DNA of 39,695 bases from Prochlorococcus sp. AG-347-J20. Its GTDB lineage: Bacteria > Cyanobacteriota > Cyanobacteriia > PCC-6307 > Cyanobiaceae. A model generated the notes under the pieces. The model searched no databases and had not been told where the DNA came from. It was given only the letters and a program-made list of their open reading frames with translations. Of the stretch, positions 33,628-39,695 are shown piece after piece. The position numbers and the translations under genes are program-made. Each line of letters opens with the position of its first letter. The stretch's first letter is position 1. Location: the NCBI GenBank assembly GCA_003281485.1, contig QCBW01000013.1, positions 1 through 39,695 on the forward strand, in the 5' to 3' direction.

Positions 33628-33969
33628 ATGATCAAAAGAGTTTTTTCGATAATTATTCTACCTTTGCTTCTTCTATTCCCAAATCCAGTTTACTCATTAG
33701 ATAATTCTTCTATAACTCTTGAAAAGTACACTAATAGGATTTCTAACAAATTCACTAGAACTTACTGCAACACTACCAAATTCGGTATTTCTGAAGAAGG
33801 AGCCTTGGCTTTTGCTATTGGAGAGACTAATAAAGAATTTAAAAATAATAAACTCAATAAGTTGATAGATTATTCTCTTCTAAAAAATTCAATAGTTAAT
33901 GATTTAGAAAATAATTGCCAGGTTTATGGTTTTTCTATTAGTAATTTAGATAATTTAAAATTTAACTAG
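33628..33969 (+). CDS. Predicted secreted protein (113 aa)
   Basis: A signal peptide (MIKRVFSIIILPLLLLFPNP, cleavage near VYSL) precedes a soluble domain of about 88 residues with two cysteines (TYCNTTKFGIS and NNCQVYGF) that may form a disulfide. The central segment is EEGALAFAIGETNKEFKNN. The protein is probably exported to the periplasm or lumen. I recognise a cyanobacterial small secreted protein of unknown function. Confidence 0.7.
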   Translation: MIKRVFSIIILPLLLLFPNPVYSLDNSSITLEKYTNRISNKFTRTYCNTTKFGISEEGALAFAIGETNKEFKNNKLNKLIDYSLLKNSIVNDLENNCQVYGFSISNLDNLKFN

Positions 33970-33991
33970 AAAAATGTAAATTGTTAAAGTC

Positions 33992-34174
33992 TTATTTTTT
34001 ACCTATCCAATCATTGGGTTTCTCCATCATCCATTCGAAAACCCCCTTAGCATCAAGGTTCTTAGATGCATAAACAAACAAAATTGGAAATATTAAAATT
34101 ACTGAGCCAATAACTGTTAACTCTATTTTACCGATCCCCATCTCTGTTACTGTTAAGGCAAAATAATTAATCAT
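33992..34174 (-). CDS. Small membrane protein (60 aa)
   Basis: One hydrophobic segment at about residues 18-36 (ELTVIGSVILIFPILFVYAS) is followed by a soluble tail with conserved-looking tryptophans (VFEWMMEKPNDWIGKK). Unknown family. It converges with the secreted-protein gene at a spacing of 22 bases. Confidence 0.6.
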   Translation of the reverse strand: MINYFALTVTEMGIGKIELTVIGSVILIFPILFVYASKNLDAKGVFEWMMEKPNDWIGKK

Positions 34175-34341
34175 TATCTTTATTGAATTAAAATTTATTT
34201 CTACATAATGTATTAAAATTTTTTAATTCTTTCACTTTTTTATAAAAAATCTTAATTGTTTATAGTGAAAGATATTTGTATAAAGTACCTATTTTATTGA
34301 TTCATACTTTTTAATAATTTAAATAATATGCTTCTATATTG

Positions 34342-34491
34342 ATGGTTATGAATTTTGAAATTATTATTTTCACACCTATTTTTGCAGCGTTTTTGGGATT
34401 TATAGTTTTTAATATTTTAAAAAAAAGAAAGAGATCAGCTAAAAGTATTTATAAATTAATAGATGATTTAGAAAAAAAATATATCTATTAA
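34342..34491 (+). CDS. Single-span membrane microprotein (49 aa)
   Basis: Read directly: ATG at 34342 to TAA at 34491. A membrane helix (IIIFTPIFAAFLGFIVFNIL) is followed by a basic stretch (KKRKRSAKS) and a short charged helix (YKLIDDLEKKYIY). The stop-transfer pattern is typical of a real small membrane protein with the C-terminus inside. The function is unknown. Confidence 0.5.
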   Translation: MVMNFEIIIFTPIFAAFLGFIVFNILKKRKRSAKSIYKLIDDLEKKYIY

Positions 34492-34513
34492 TATCTTTAC
34501 CCAGAAAAAAGGA

Positions 34514-34822
34514 TTAATCAAATTCTATACCAACTTCTTCTTTTAAATCTCTCTCTAAATCTGGAAGATGAGGTTCAACCCAATGATCTTTGTTATCAAT
34601 ACCAGCTGCATTTACATAATTCATAATATGTTGATCTACTTGTTTATAAAGATCATGCAAATTTAAATCCATACGAATATCGTGTGCAATTTCAGAGACT
34701 TGTTTCTCTGTTAGACAATGATCTGGATGTAGTAAATCACAACATGGAATTCTTTTCTCAATTAATTCATTGAGATTGATTTTTATTTCGTAATCTTGAT
34801 GGACAGTCATTTGATTTAACAT
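34514..34822 (-). CDS. Conserved hypothetical protein (102 aa) with Cys/His cluster
   Basis: An acidic soluble protein. Residues 26-36 form a Cys/His-rich patch (PCCDLLHPDHC), followed by LTEKQVSEIAHDIRMDLNLH and a tail DHWVEPHLPDLERDLKEEVG. The patch could hold a metal ion. I recall similar small proteins in Prochlorococcus and marine Synechococcus but no function. Separated by about 80 bases from the next minus-strand small gene. Confidence 0.6.
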   Translation of the reverse strand: MLNQMTVHQDYEIKINLNELIEKRIPCCDLLHPDHCLTEKQVSEIAHDIRMDLNLHDLYKQVDQHIMNYVNAAGIDNKDHWVEPHLPDLERDLKEEVGIEFD

Positions 34823-34903
34823 TTTATATTTATTCTAATTATGTTTAAGGTTTTGTATATATTTAGTCAAGAAACAAAGTTCTTAAATACCTTAACTTTA
34901 ATT

Positions 34904-35053
34904 TTAAATAAATAGATCTTCCAAATCTTTATACAAATCATCATTCTCTTTTTGGTTTTCTGTAGTGTCTTGTTGATCAATTAAAATTTCTTTTTTTGTG
35001 GAGTAGAAAAGATATCCAAGAGCACCTAAAAGTAAAGTTGTTGGCAAAATCAT
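34904..35053 (-). CDS. Membrane-anchored acidic microprotein (49 aa)
   Basis: Read directly: ATG at 35053 to TAA at 34904. A short N-terminal hydrophobic segment (MILPTTLLLGALGYLFYS) is followed by an acidic, Gln/Asp-rich tail (DQQDTTENQKENDDLYKDLE). It is divergent from the ribbon-helix-helix gene, and its start lies about 32 bases from the operator-like repeats there, so it may share the control region. Confidence 0.5.
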   Translation of the reverse strand: MILPTTLLLGALGYLFYSTKKEILIDQQDTTENQKENDDLYKDLEDLFI

Positions 35054-35069
35054 TCGAATTTAATTGACT

Positions 35070-35110
35070 TATAATGAATATAGTGCAACACTTATTACAG
35101 TCAAGTGCTG
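35070..35110 (+). promoter_or_regulatory. Promoter and operator-like repeats upstream of the ribbon-helix-helix gene
   Basis: A -10-like TATAAT (35070-35075) is followed by CAACACTT (35086-35093, inverted AAGTGTTG) and AAGTGCTG (35103-35110), 9 bases apart. The pair covers the expected transcription start. The same element occurs twice just after the gene (35529-35546), which suggests autoregulation by the encoded protein. Confidence 0.45.
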
Positions 35111-35128
35111 TACTTTAATTAAAGTTAA

Positions 35129-35530
35129 ATGCCTACCAAGAAAAAAAGAGTTGGTTTTATTCCTAGAGAAGATGTTATGAGAATAATTGATAAGTTGAGC
35201 ATAGAGAACAATTTAAGTAATTCAAAAATAATCAGTATTTTAGTAGAGGAAGCACTTTCTGTAAGAGGTATATTTAACAAAAATAATGGAAATGTAACTC
35301 AATCATATCAGCTAAATAATAATACCTTTAAAGATTTGCCCAGTAATTCCAATGACTTTATTGAGTATTCAAAGCCCTCAATAGATACTGAATTATCCAA
35401 TAATTTTAATCCTATTAAATCAAACCATTCAAATGATGCATATGAGAATGCTTTTGACTTGCAAACTTATAAAAAGTTTTTATCATTCCTTAAATTTCAG
35501 GAAATGATGGATAAATATGGCACTCAGTAA
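35129..35530 (+). CDS. Ribbon-helix-helix (CopG-like) DNA-binding protein
   Basis: 133 residues. The first 45 fit a ribbon-helix-helix fold: basic arm and strand KKKRVGFIPREDVMRIIDKL, then NNLSNSKIISILVEEALSVRG as two helices with the usual S-K-I-I turn. The middle (residues 50-110) is a low-complexity Asn/Ser-rich linker, and the C-terminus is a short helical segment (YKKFLSFLKFQEMM). Probably a transcription regulator or partition-type DNA-binding protein; the target is unknown. Repeated AAGTGYTG elements flank it on both sides. No toxin gene is recognised next to it. Confidence 0.65.
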   Translation: MPTKKKRVGFIPREDVMRIIDKLSIENNLSNSKIISILVEEALSVRGIFNKNNGNVTQSYQLNNNTFKDLPSNSNDFIEYSKPSIDTELSNNFNPIKSNHSNDAYENAFDLQTYKKFLSFLKFQEMMDKYGTQ

Positions 35531-35546
35531 GTGTTGCAAAGTGCTG
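35529..35546 (+). repeat. Tandem AAGTGYTG elements at the end of the ribbon-helix-helix gene
   Basis: AAGTGTTG (35529-35536, overlapping the stop codon) and AAGTGCTG (35539-35546) begin 10 bases apart, one DNA helical turn. An 11-base stretch TAAGTGTTGCA here is the exact inverted copy of TGCAACACTTA upstream of the gene (35084-35094). Confidence 0.5.
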
Positions 35547-35654
35547 AACTGTGCGTTAAATTGAATTTGTATTTATGGGAGATTTGCATATTAAAAATTA
35601 TTTATAGCCATTTCAAAAACCTAAATTCAATTTATCTATTAAATATTTACACTT

Positions 35655-35969
35655 ATGTATTCATCTCTTCCAGTTTTATCTGTAAATCTACTCCCTCCAG
35701 ACAAGTTATATTGTAATTTTAGTTATTGGAGCTCTTTATTTTCTCAGGATATGCAAATTTTATGGGATAGAGCGCATGGAGTACCTTTAGAAAAGCTACC
35801 TAAAGGGGTTTCTGATATGATTTTTCCGTATTTATTACTTGCACTTTCAGACTATAAGACTTCTCAAGTTAATAAAATGAATGGAATTGGATTAGACAAT
35901 CTATTAAGCCTTTGGTTTGATAAGTACTTATTAAATAAAAATGGTTACTTCGAACTAATTAAAAAATAA
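35655..35969 (+). CDS. Conserved hypothetical protein (104 aa)
   Basis: A soluble protein with no signal or membrane segment: VLSVNLLPPDKLYCNFSYW, then SQDMQILWDRAHGVPLEKL and a helical MIFPYLLLALSDYK. Aromatic and hydrophobic content looks like a real folded protein. I do not recognise the family. It follows the ribbon-helix-helix gene and its distal repeats on the same strand (spacing 124 bases). Confidence 0.55.
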   Translation: MYSSLPVLSVNLLPPDKLYCNFSYWSSLFSQDMQILWDRAHGVPLEKLPKGVSDMIFPYLLLALSDYKTSQVNKMNGIGLDNLLSLWFDKYLLNKNGYFELIKK

Positions 35970-36139
35970 TTTTCAAAATCAGCTCTTTTAATATCAAATT
36001 TGATTTCTGCAAGATTTATTGCAGCTATAAACTTTTTAAGTGATTCTTTTATAATTGGAAAATTTTAGTCTTTCTTTATGGAAATTAGATTTTTGATTAT
36101 GATTTCTTTAAATTTCCATAAATTAACAATCAAATTTAG

Positions 36140-36168
36140 TTGACTTTTGTTGTTAATGCGATGATAAT
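36140..36168 (+). promoter_or_regulatory. Strong vegetative promoter
   Basis: -35 TTGACT (36140-36145), 17-base spacer, -10 GATAAT (36163-36168). The predicted start near 36175 leaves a leader of about 16 bases before the GTG at 36191. It is the best sigma-70-type promoter I see in the window. It lies in the 221-base stretch 35970-36190, which otherwise holds no supported gene. Confidence 0.55.
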
Positions 36169-36190
36169 GACGAAAAATAAATTGTGAATT

Positions 36191-36364
36191 GTGAGTTCTC
36201 TTTCAGATACTTTTGATGATTTTGTTGATGATCTGCTCTCATCCGATGTTAATTTGTTAAAAGGGGAGCTTGATTTTCTTCTTATGCAACATTTATTTAA
36301 TTCTATAGATTTGAAGCTAATAAATAAAAGTGAAACTAAAGATGACGAATCATTGGTTGCTTAA
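36191..36364 (+). CDS. Acidic microprotein (57 aa)
   Basis: Read directly: GTG at 36191 to TAA at 36364. The product is strongly acidic and helical (SDTFDDFVDDLLSSDV, then LLKGELDFLLMQHLFNSIDL). A strong promoter sits just upstream, which supports expression. No family is recognised. The next microprotein gene starts 5 bases after its stop and is probably co-transcribed. Confidence 0.5.
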   Translation: MSSLSDTFDDFVDDLLSSDVNLLKGELDFLLMQHLFNSIDLKLINKSETKDDESLVA

Positions 36365-36369
36365 TTTTT

Positions 36370-36507
36370 ATGAAATATTTTTATGAAAAGTTTTGGGTTC
36401 CAGTTTTTGGTTATATTTTATCTAAATTTGTTTTTTTAATAGAAGGTAAAAAGCAAGACTCTAAAAAAAATAGATTAATTACTTTTTTTTTCATAAAGTA
36501 TTTTTAG
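36370..36507 (+). CDS. Basic aromatic microprotein (45 aa)
   Basis: Read directly: ATG at 36370 to TAG at 36507. Rich in Phe, Tyr and Lys, with a hydrophobic first half (YFYEKFWVPVFGYILSKFVF) that may associate with membranes and a basic middle (EGKKQDSKKNR). It lies 5 bases after the acidic microprotein gene. Evidence is limited to frame, spacing and composition. Confidence 0.35.
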   Translation: MKYFYEKFWVPVFGYILSKFVFLIEGKKQDSKKNRLITFFFIKYF

Positions 36508-36613
36508 ATACACAATCTAAGTGAATATATTTTGATAACAACAAAAGTAGTGCTTTAATTTATGAGCACATGCATGGTTGAAATATAAAGTAATTGCTTT
36601 TTAGCAAATTAAA

Positions 36614-36793
36614 ATGAACAAAAATAATATGTTGAAGCCATATACAGTGCATTATCGTGATTTTCAAAATGTAAGATTAGAAAATTGTTTTTATGCTTCT
36701 GACGCATACGAGGCTAGAACACTAGCAATGGAGTTTAATAAGTATATAAATGAACATCCAAACAGTATTGATCTAATAAGATGCGAAAAATGA
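36614..36793 (+). CDS. Small conserved-looking protein (59 aa)
   Basis: Read directly: ATG at 36614 to TGA at 36793. The sequence MLKPYTVHYRDFQNVRLENC, then FYASDAYEARTLAMEF and a tail SIDLIRCEK, has a mixed beta-alpha-beta pattern of a compact fold, resembling small cyanobacterial and cyanophage proteins of unknown function. Composition is more balanced than in the neighbouring microproteins, which makes it more likely to be real. It converges with urtE at 32 bases. Confidence 0.6.
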   Translation: MNKNNMLKPYTVHYRDFQNVRLENCFYASDAYEARTLAMEFNKYINEHPNSIDLIRCEK

Positions 36794-36825
36794 ATAAAAA
36801 TTTTTAGTTATCTAAAATAATTTAT

Positions 36826-37536
36826 TTAAACACTTAAGAACTTATCTATAACTGCTTGACTCAACTCACTAGTAATTCCGCTAGCAACAATTCCTCCGCG
36901 TTGCATCGCATAATATCTATTTGCTTGTCTTACAAAATGCAAGTGTTGTTCTACTAATAAAACACCAATTCCAGTATCTTTAATTATCTGATTGATTGCA
37001 TTTTCTATGTCTAAAACAATATTTGGCTGAATACCTTCAGTTGGTTCGTCAAGTAATAGTAGTTTAGGTTTGCCCAGCAATGCTCTTGCAATAGCAAGTT
37101 GTTGTTGTTGTCCACCACTGAGATCTCCTCCTTTCCTTTGTAGAAAATCTTTTAGGATTGGGAAGAGATCATAAATAAATGGATCTATTTTCTTGTTCTT
37201 AGATAATCCACCTGGCAGTGACTCCATTCCTAACATAAGATTTTCTTCAACTGATAGATATGGAATAATTTCTCTTCCTTGAGGAACGTATGCCATTCCT
37301 TGCCTCGCCCTCTGATGAGGTGCTTTTCTATTGATATTTTCGCCAATCAAATAAATATCGCCTTTTTTTTGTCTTAACAAACCTATAAGTGATTTCAACA
37401 AAGTTGTTTTGCCAACTCCATTTCTTCCAATCAAACAAACCATTTCTCCTGATTGAACATTTAAATCTACATCTCTGAGAATATGACTTTCGCCATAATA
37501 TGTATTAAGTGATTTGATTTCCAGTAAGTTTTTCAT
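36826..37536 (-). CDS. urtE: Urea ABC transporter ATP-binding protein UrtE
   Basis: 236-residue LivF-type ATPase: Walker A LIGRNGVGKTTLLK, signature DLSGGQQQQLAIARAL, Walker B LLLLDEPTEGIQP and H-loop LLVEQHLHFV. The EGIQPNIV form and the order urtB-C-D-E identify the urea transporter rather than a general branched-chain amino-acid system. It is last in the operon, 2 bases after urtD. In cyanobacteria urt genes are usually under NtcA control; the operon promoter is outside the window. Confidence 0.94.
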   Translation of the reverse strand: MKNLLEIKSLNTYYGESHILRDVDLNVQSGEMVCLIGRNGVGKTTLLKSLIGLLRQKKGDIYLIGENINRKAPHQRARQGMAYVPQGREIIPYLSVEENLMLGMESLPGGLSKNKKIDPFIYDLFPILKDFLQRKGGDLSGGQQQQLAIARALLGKPKLLLLDEPTEGIQPNIVLDIENAINQIIKDTGIGVLLVEQHLHFVRQANRYYAMQRGGIVASGITSELSQAVIDKFLSV

Positions 37537-37538
37537 AA

Positions 37539-38288
37539 CTAATCCTCAGGCCTTCCTAGATAAACATCAATAACTTTTTGGTCCTTTTGTATAGTTTCCA
37601 TTGTCCCCTCGCATAATACTGTGCCTTGATTTAATACTGAAACATTACTATCTAGTCTTCTTATGAATTCCATATCGTGATCTATTACCACTACAGTATT
37701 TTCTCCTGATAATGATTTTAATAAATCAGCCGTAAGATCAGTTTCTTCATCAGTTAAACCAGCAACAGGTTCATCAACCAACATTAAATCTGGCTTCTGT
37801 CCTACTAACATGGCTATCTCGAGCCATTGTTTTTGGCCATGGGATAAAGAACCAGCTTTAGAATCAACTTTTTGAGCTAAATTGATAATCTTCATAAGAC
37901 GTTCAATCTCATTAAGCTGCTCATCCTTAATACTTTTATTTATAAGGTTTAAGGGGCTTTTGGGAGTTGACACTGATATTTCAAGATTTTCTTTAACTGT
38001 TAGATTCTCAAAAATTCTTGGACTTTGGAACTTTCTTCCCACTCCAAGTCGAGCAATCTTATGCTCCTTTCTACCTACTAAAGATTTTCCTTTGAAAATT
38101 ACTTCACCTTTTGTTGGCTTAACCTTTCCAGTTATTACATCAAGAAATGTTGTTTTACCTGCTCCGTTGGGTCCTATTACAGCTCTTAATTCTCCTTTCT
38201 TTAAATTTAAATTAAGTTTGTTGAGAGCTAAAAAACCCTCGAAACTAACAGTAATATCTACCAAATTTAGGAGATCTTTATTATTCAT
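37539..38288 (-). CDS. urtD: Urea ABC transporter ATP-binding protein UrtD
   Basis: 249-residue LivG-type ATPase: Walker A VIGPNGAGKTTFLDV, signature SLSHGQKQWLEIAMLV, Walker B LMLVDEPVAGLTDEE and H-loop VVVIDHDMEFI. The LSHGQKQWLEI signature is characteristic of UrtD. Its start overlaps the end of urtC by 8 bases, and urtE begins 2 bases after its stop, so the genes are translated together. Confidence 0.95.
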   Translation of the reverse strand: MNNKDLLNLVDITVSFEGFLALNKLNLNLKKGELRAVIGPNGAGKTTFLDVITGKVKPTKGEVIFKGKSLVGRKEHKIARLGVGRKFQSPRIFENLTVKENLEISVSTPKSPLNLINKSIKDEQLNEIERLMKIINLAQKVDSKAGSLSHGQKQWLEIAMLVGQKPDLMLVDEPVAGLTDEETDLTADLLKSLSGENTVVVIDHDMEFIRRLDSNVSVLNQGTVLCEGTMETIQKDQKVIDVYLGRPED

Positions 38289-39411
38289 TATCCCCCTCCT
38301 TAGTGTTAACTTCTAAGCTTGGATAGGTTTCAATCTTCCTTTTTAAGCCAAATCTTTGAAGAAGATTTCTAGGACCATCTCCTTGAACCCATCCTAAAAC
38401 TCCCTCTGGCAGAGCTGTTACAACTAAGATAAATAACCCTCCTTGTATAAACATCCAGCTAGCAGGTAAAGCTTCACTAACAAGACTTTTTGCATAGTTA
38501 ATAAAAACTGCTCCTAGTATCGCTCCCAATAAAGTTCCTCTACCTCCAACAGCAACCCATATAACCATTTCTATAGAAAAGGGAACTGTCATAAATTGAG
38601 GTGATACTATTCCAGACTGAACAGTATATAAGGCTCCCGAAATTCCAGCGAGACCTCCGGCAATAGAAAATATTATCGTCTTGAATATAACCGGGTTATA
38701 TCCTGTAAACCTAACTCTTGGTTCATCATCTCGTATTCCTATAAGAATATTACCAAATCTCCCTTTAACTACCCACTTTGCAAAAAACCATGCAGCTATT
38801 ACTAGTATGGCGGTTATCCAAAAGAATATTCTTTGCATGGATTCAGAACCTACCATCTGACCAAATAGTTGTGTTACATCTGTTTTTAAACCATTCGTTC
38901 CATTTATAAGTTTTTGTTGTCCATTAAAAAAGTTAAAGAATACAAGAAGAGAAGCTTGAGTAAGTATAGAAAAATAAACCCCTTTGATTCTATTCCTGAA
39001 AACAAGAAATCCAATTAAACCAGCAACCAATGCTGGAATGATCCAGATAGCGAAGAACGTGAAAACTGGCGATCTAAATGGTTCCCAGAAAAAAGGTAAT
39101 TTTTCTACGCCATATAAAGCAAAAAATTCAGGAATGTTATTTGGAAATTCAGAAGAGCTGGTTATTTGCAAATACATTGCTGCACAATATCCACCTAGTG
39201 CAAAAAATATACCTTGTCCAAGACTTAGTAAACCTGTGTATCCCCAGATAAGATCAACCCCAAGAGCAACTATTGACAATGATAAGTATCTACCTAGAAG
39301 GTTTAGTCTAAATACAGGGAGTAGAGTTGGTGCTGCAATAATTAAGGCTATTAATATTATCCAAAATGATAATACTATTTTTTTATCAAATTTTATTTTA
39401 CTTAGGGACAT
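38281..39411 (-). CDS. urtC: Urea ABC transporter permease UrtC
   Basis: 376-residue LivM-type permease with about ten hydrophobic segments. Examples are VLSFWIILIALIIAAPTLLP at the start and LWGYTGLLSLGQGIFFALGG, the conserved permease loop. GILIGIRDDEPRVRFTGYNP, seen here as IGIRDDEPRVRFTGY, is the EAA-like cytoplasmic motif, and WVAVGGRGTLLGAILGA follows near the C-terminus. Its ATG shares one base with the stop of urtB (TAATG), and it overlaps urtD by 8 bases. Confidence 0.95.
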   Translation of the reverse strand: MSLSKIKFDKKIVLSFWIILIALIIAAPTLLPVFRLNLLGRYLSLSIVALGVDLIWGYTGLLSLGQGIFFALGGYCAAMYLQITSSSEFPNNIPEFFALYGVEKLPFFWEPFRSPVFTFFAIWIIPALVAGLIGFLVFRNRIKGVYFSILTQASLLVFFNFFNGQQKLINGTNGLKTDVTQLFGQMVGSESMQRIFFWITAILVIAAWFFAKWVVKGRFGNILIGIRDDEPRVRFTGYNPVIFKTIIFSIAGGLAGISGALYTVQSGIVSPQFMTVPFSIEMVIWVAVGGRGTLLGAILGAVFINYAKSLVSEALPASWMFIQGGLFILVVTALPEGVLGWVQGDGPRNLLQRFGLKRKIETYPSLEVNTKEGDNE

Positions 39412-39695
39412 TAGTTTTCAACCATCCTGCCTTTTTGCGGAAACAAACCTGTGGGTTTAAATTGTAAGAATATAACTATTAATGCAAATATCATTACTCT
39501 TGCCATACTTGTTGTCGCAAAAAAGTTGATTGTGTTTGAGAGAGGTAAAGGCATATCTGGCCATATTGATAAGAGCCTTCCAGCTCCAATTAAATCTGTC
39601 ATTATTCCTATTCCAAAGGAAGCAAGTACTGTTCCTAATAAATTTCCTACTCCTCCAAGGACTACAACCATAAAACAACCAACTATATAATTTCC
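39411..39695 (-). CDS. urtB: Urea ABC transporter permease UrtB, C-terminal part
   Basis: Partial: the frame is open to the right edge and the start lies outside. The 94 visible residues are the end of a LivH-type permease: GNYIVGCFMVVVLGGVGNLL, LGTVLASFGIGIMTDLI, then a last membrane segment (ARVMIFALIVIFLQF) and the tail KPTGLFPQKGR. Other frames over the same bases are shadows. It precedes urtC with a one-base overlap, and urtA is expected further upstream. Confidence 0.93.
   Translation of the reverse strand, partial: GNYIVGCFMVVVLGGVGNLLGTVLASFGIGIMTDLIGAGRLLSIWPDMPLPLSNTINFFATTSMARVMIFALIVIFLQFKPTGLFPQKGRMVEN

Noticed and set aside
34158..34176. Fur-box-like sequence over the start of the 60-aa membrane protein gene
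   Set aside because: Only the right half matches well and it covers the start codon itself, so chance in AT-rich DNA is more likely.
35531..35716. Plus-strand frame of 61 codons after the ribbon-helix-helix gene
   Set aside because: Starts from a non-ATG codon inside the repeat elements and overlaps the start of the better 104-aa gene in another frame.
35945..36064. Minus-strand open stretch of 40 codons with protein-like sequence (KESLKKFIAAINLAEIKF)
   Set aside because: It has no ATG, GTG or TTG start before the upstream stop codon and partly overlaps the 104-aa gene. It could be a gene remnant, but there is not enough to call it.
36161..36180. Half Fur box (TGATAATGAC) before the acidic microprotein gene
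   Set aside because: The second half does not match; the GATAAT is explained as a -10 element.
39457..39678. Second minus-strand frame over the urtB end (73 codons)
   Set aside because: The neighbouring frame gives the UrtB C-terminus with correct family sequence and the overlap with urtC.

Overview
The window looks like chromosomal DNA of a marine picocyanobacterium, most likely high-light-adapted Prochlorococcus. The DNA is strongly AT-rich, genes are tightly packed and often overlap, and cyanobacterium-specific families (CIA30, DUF3727, DUF3685/Ycf55, lumenal pentapeptide protein, CSP41-like protein, YqeG) sit among carbon-fixation and urea-transport genes. No rRNA, tRNA, CRISPR array, prophage or insertion sequence was recognised. 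The assignment rests on gene content and recalled family knowledge, not on a database search.

Layout. 1-2150 (+): end of gnd, pgl, a CIA30-domain gene and a small conserved gene. 2150-4804 (-): ilvD, a small membrane-anchored protein and a uracil-phosphoribosyltransferase-like gene that has lost its substrate-binding motifs. 4868-7683 (+): lumenal pentapeptide protein, CobW-type GTPase, a DnaJ-type zinc-finger microprotein, purS and purQ, closed by a clear bidirectional terminator. 7732-13536 (-): class II and class I fructose-bisphosphate aldolases, a Gfo/Idh/MocA oxidoreductase, a secreted protein, accD and a proteobacterial-type phosphoribulokinase. 13630-22799 (-): a long run of close or overlapping genes (leuB, lpxD, proB, yqeG-type HAD, DUF3727, ruvX, a GNAT-like gene, a CofE-like ligase, a thioredoxin-fold lumenal protein, DUF3685), followed by hisA. 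23739-27542: CSP41-like epimerase, pgsA, a PPC/DUF296-glutaredoxin fusion, a small conserved gene, an NAD(P)-binding protein and nth.

27.6-33 kb is the most interesting part. It holds an FbpC/FutC-type ATPase, a 40-residue Cys/Lys-rich microprotein, ferritin, a Cys-rich Crp-family regulator, a zinc-ribbon membrane microprotein, a COG1119-type ATPase, a 33-residue membrane microprotein and a Rieske oxygenase. Several Fur-box-like sequences lie exactly over promoters here, so I read it as an iron-homeostasis locus. A CRP/FNR-geometry palindrome sits in the ferritin promoter spacer.

33-36.8 kb is a cluster of about ten very small genes of unknown function. It includes a ribbon-helix-helix regulator flanked by four copies of an AAGTGYTG element. 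The longest stretch without a gene call is about 220 bases (35970-36190), and it contains a good promoter. 36826-39695 (-) is the urea ABC transporter urtE-urtD-urtC and the end of urtB, which runs off the window.
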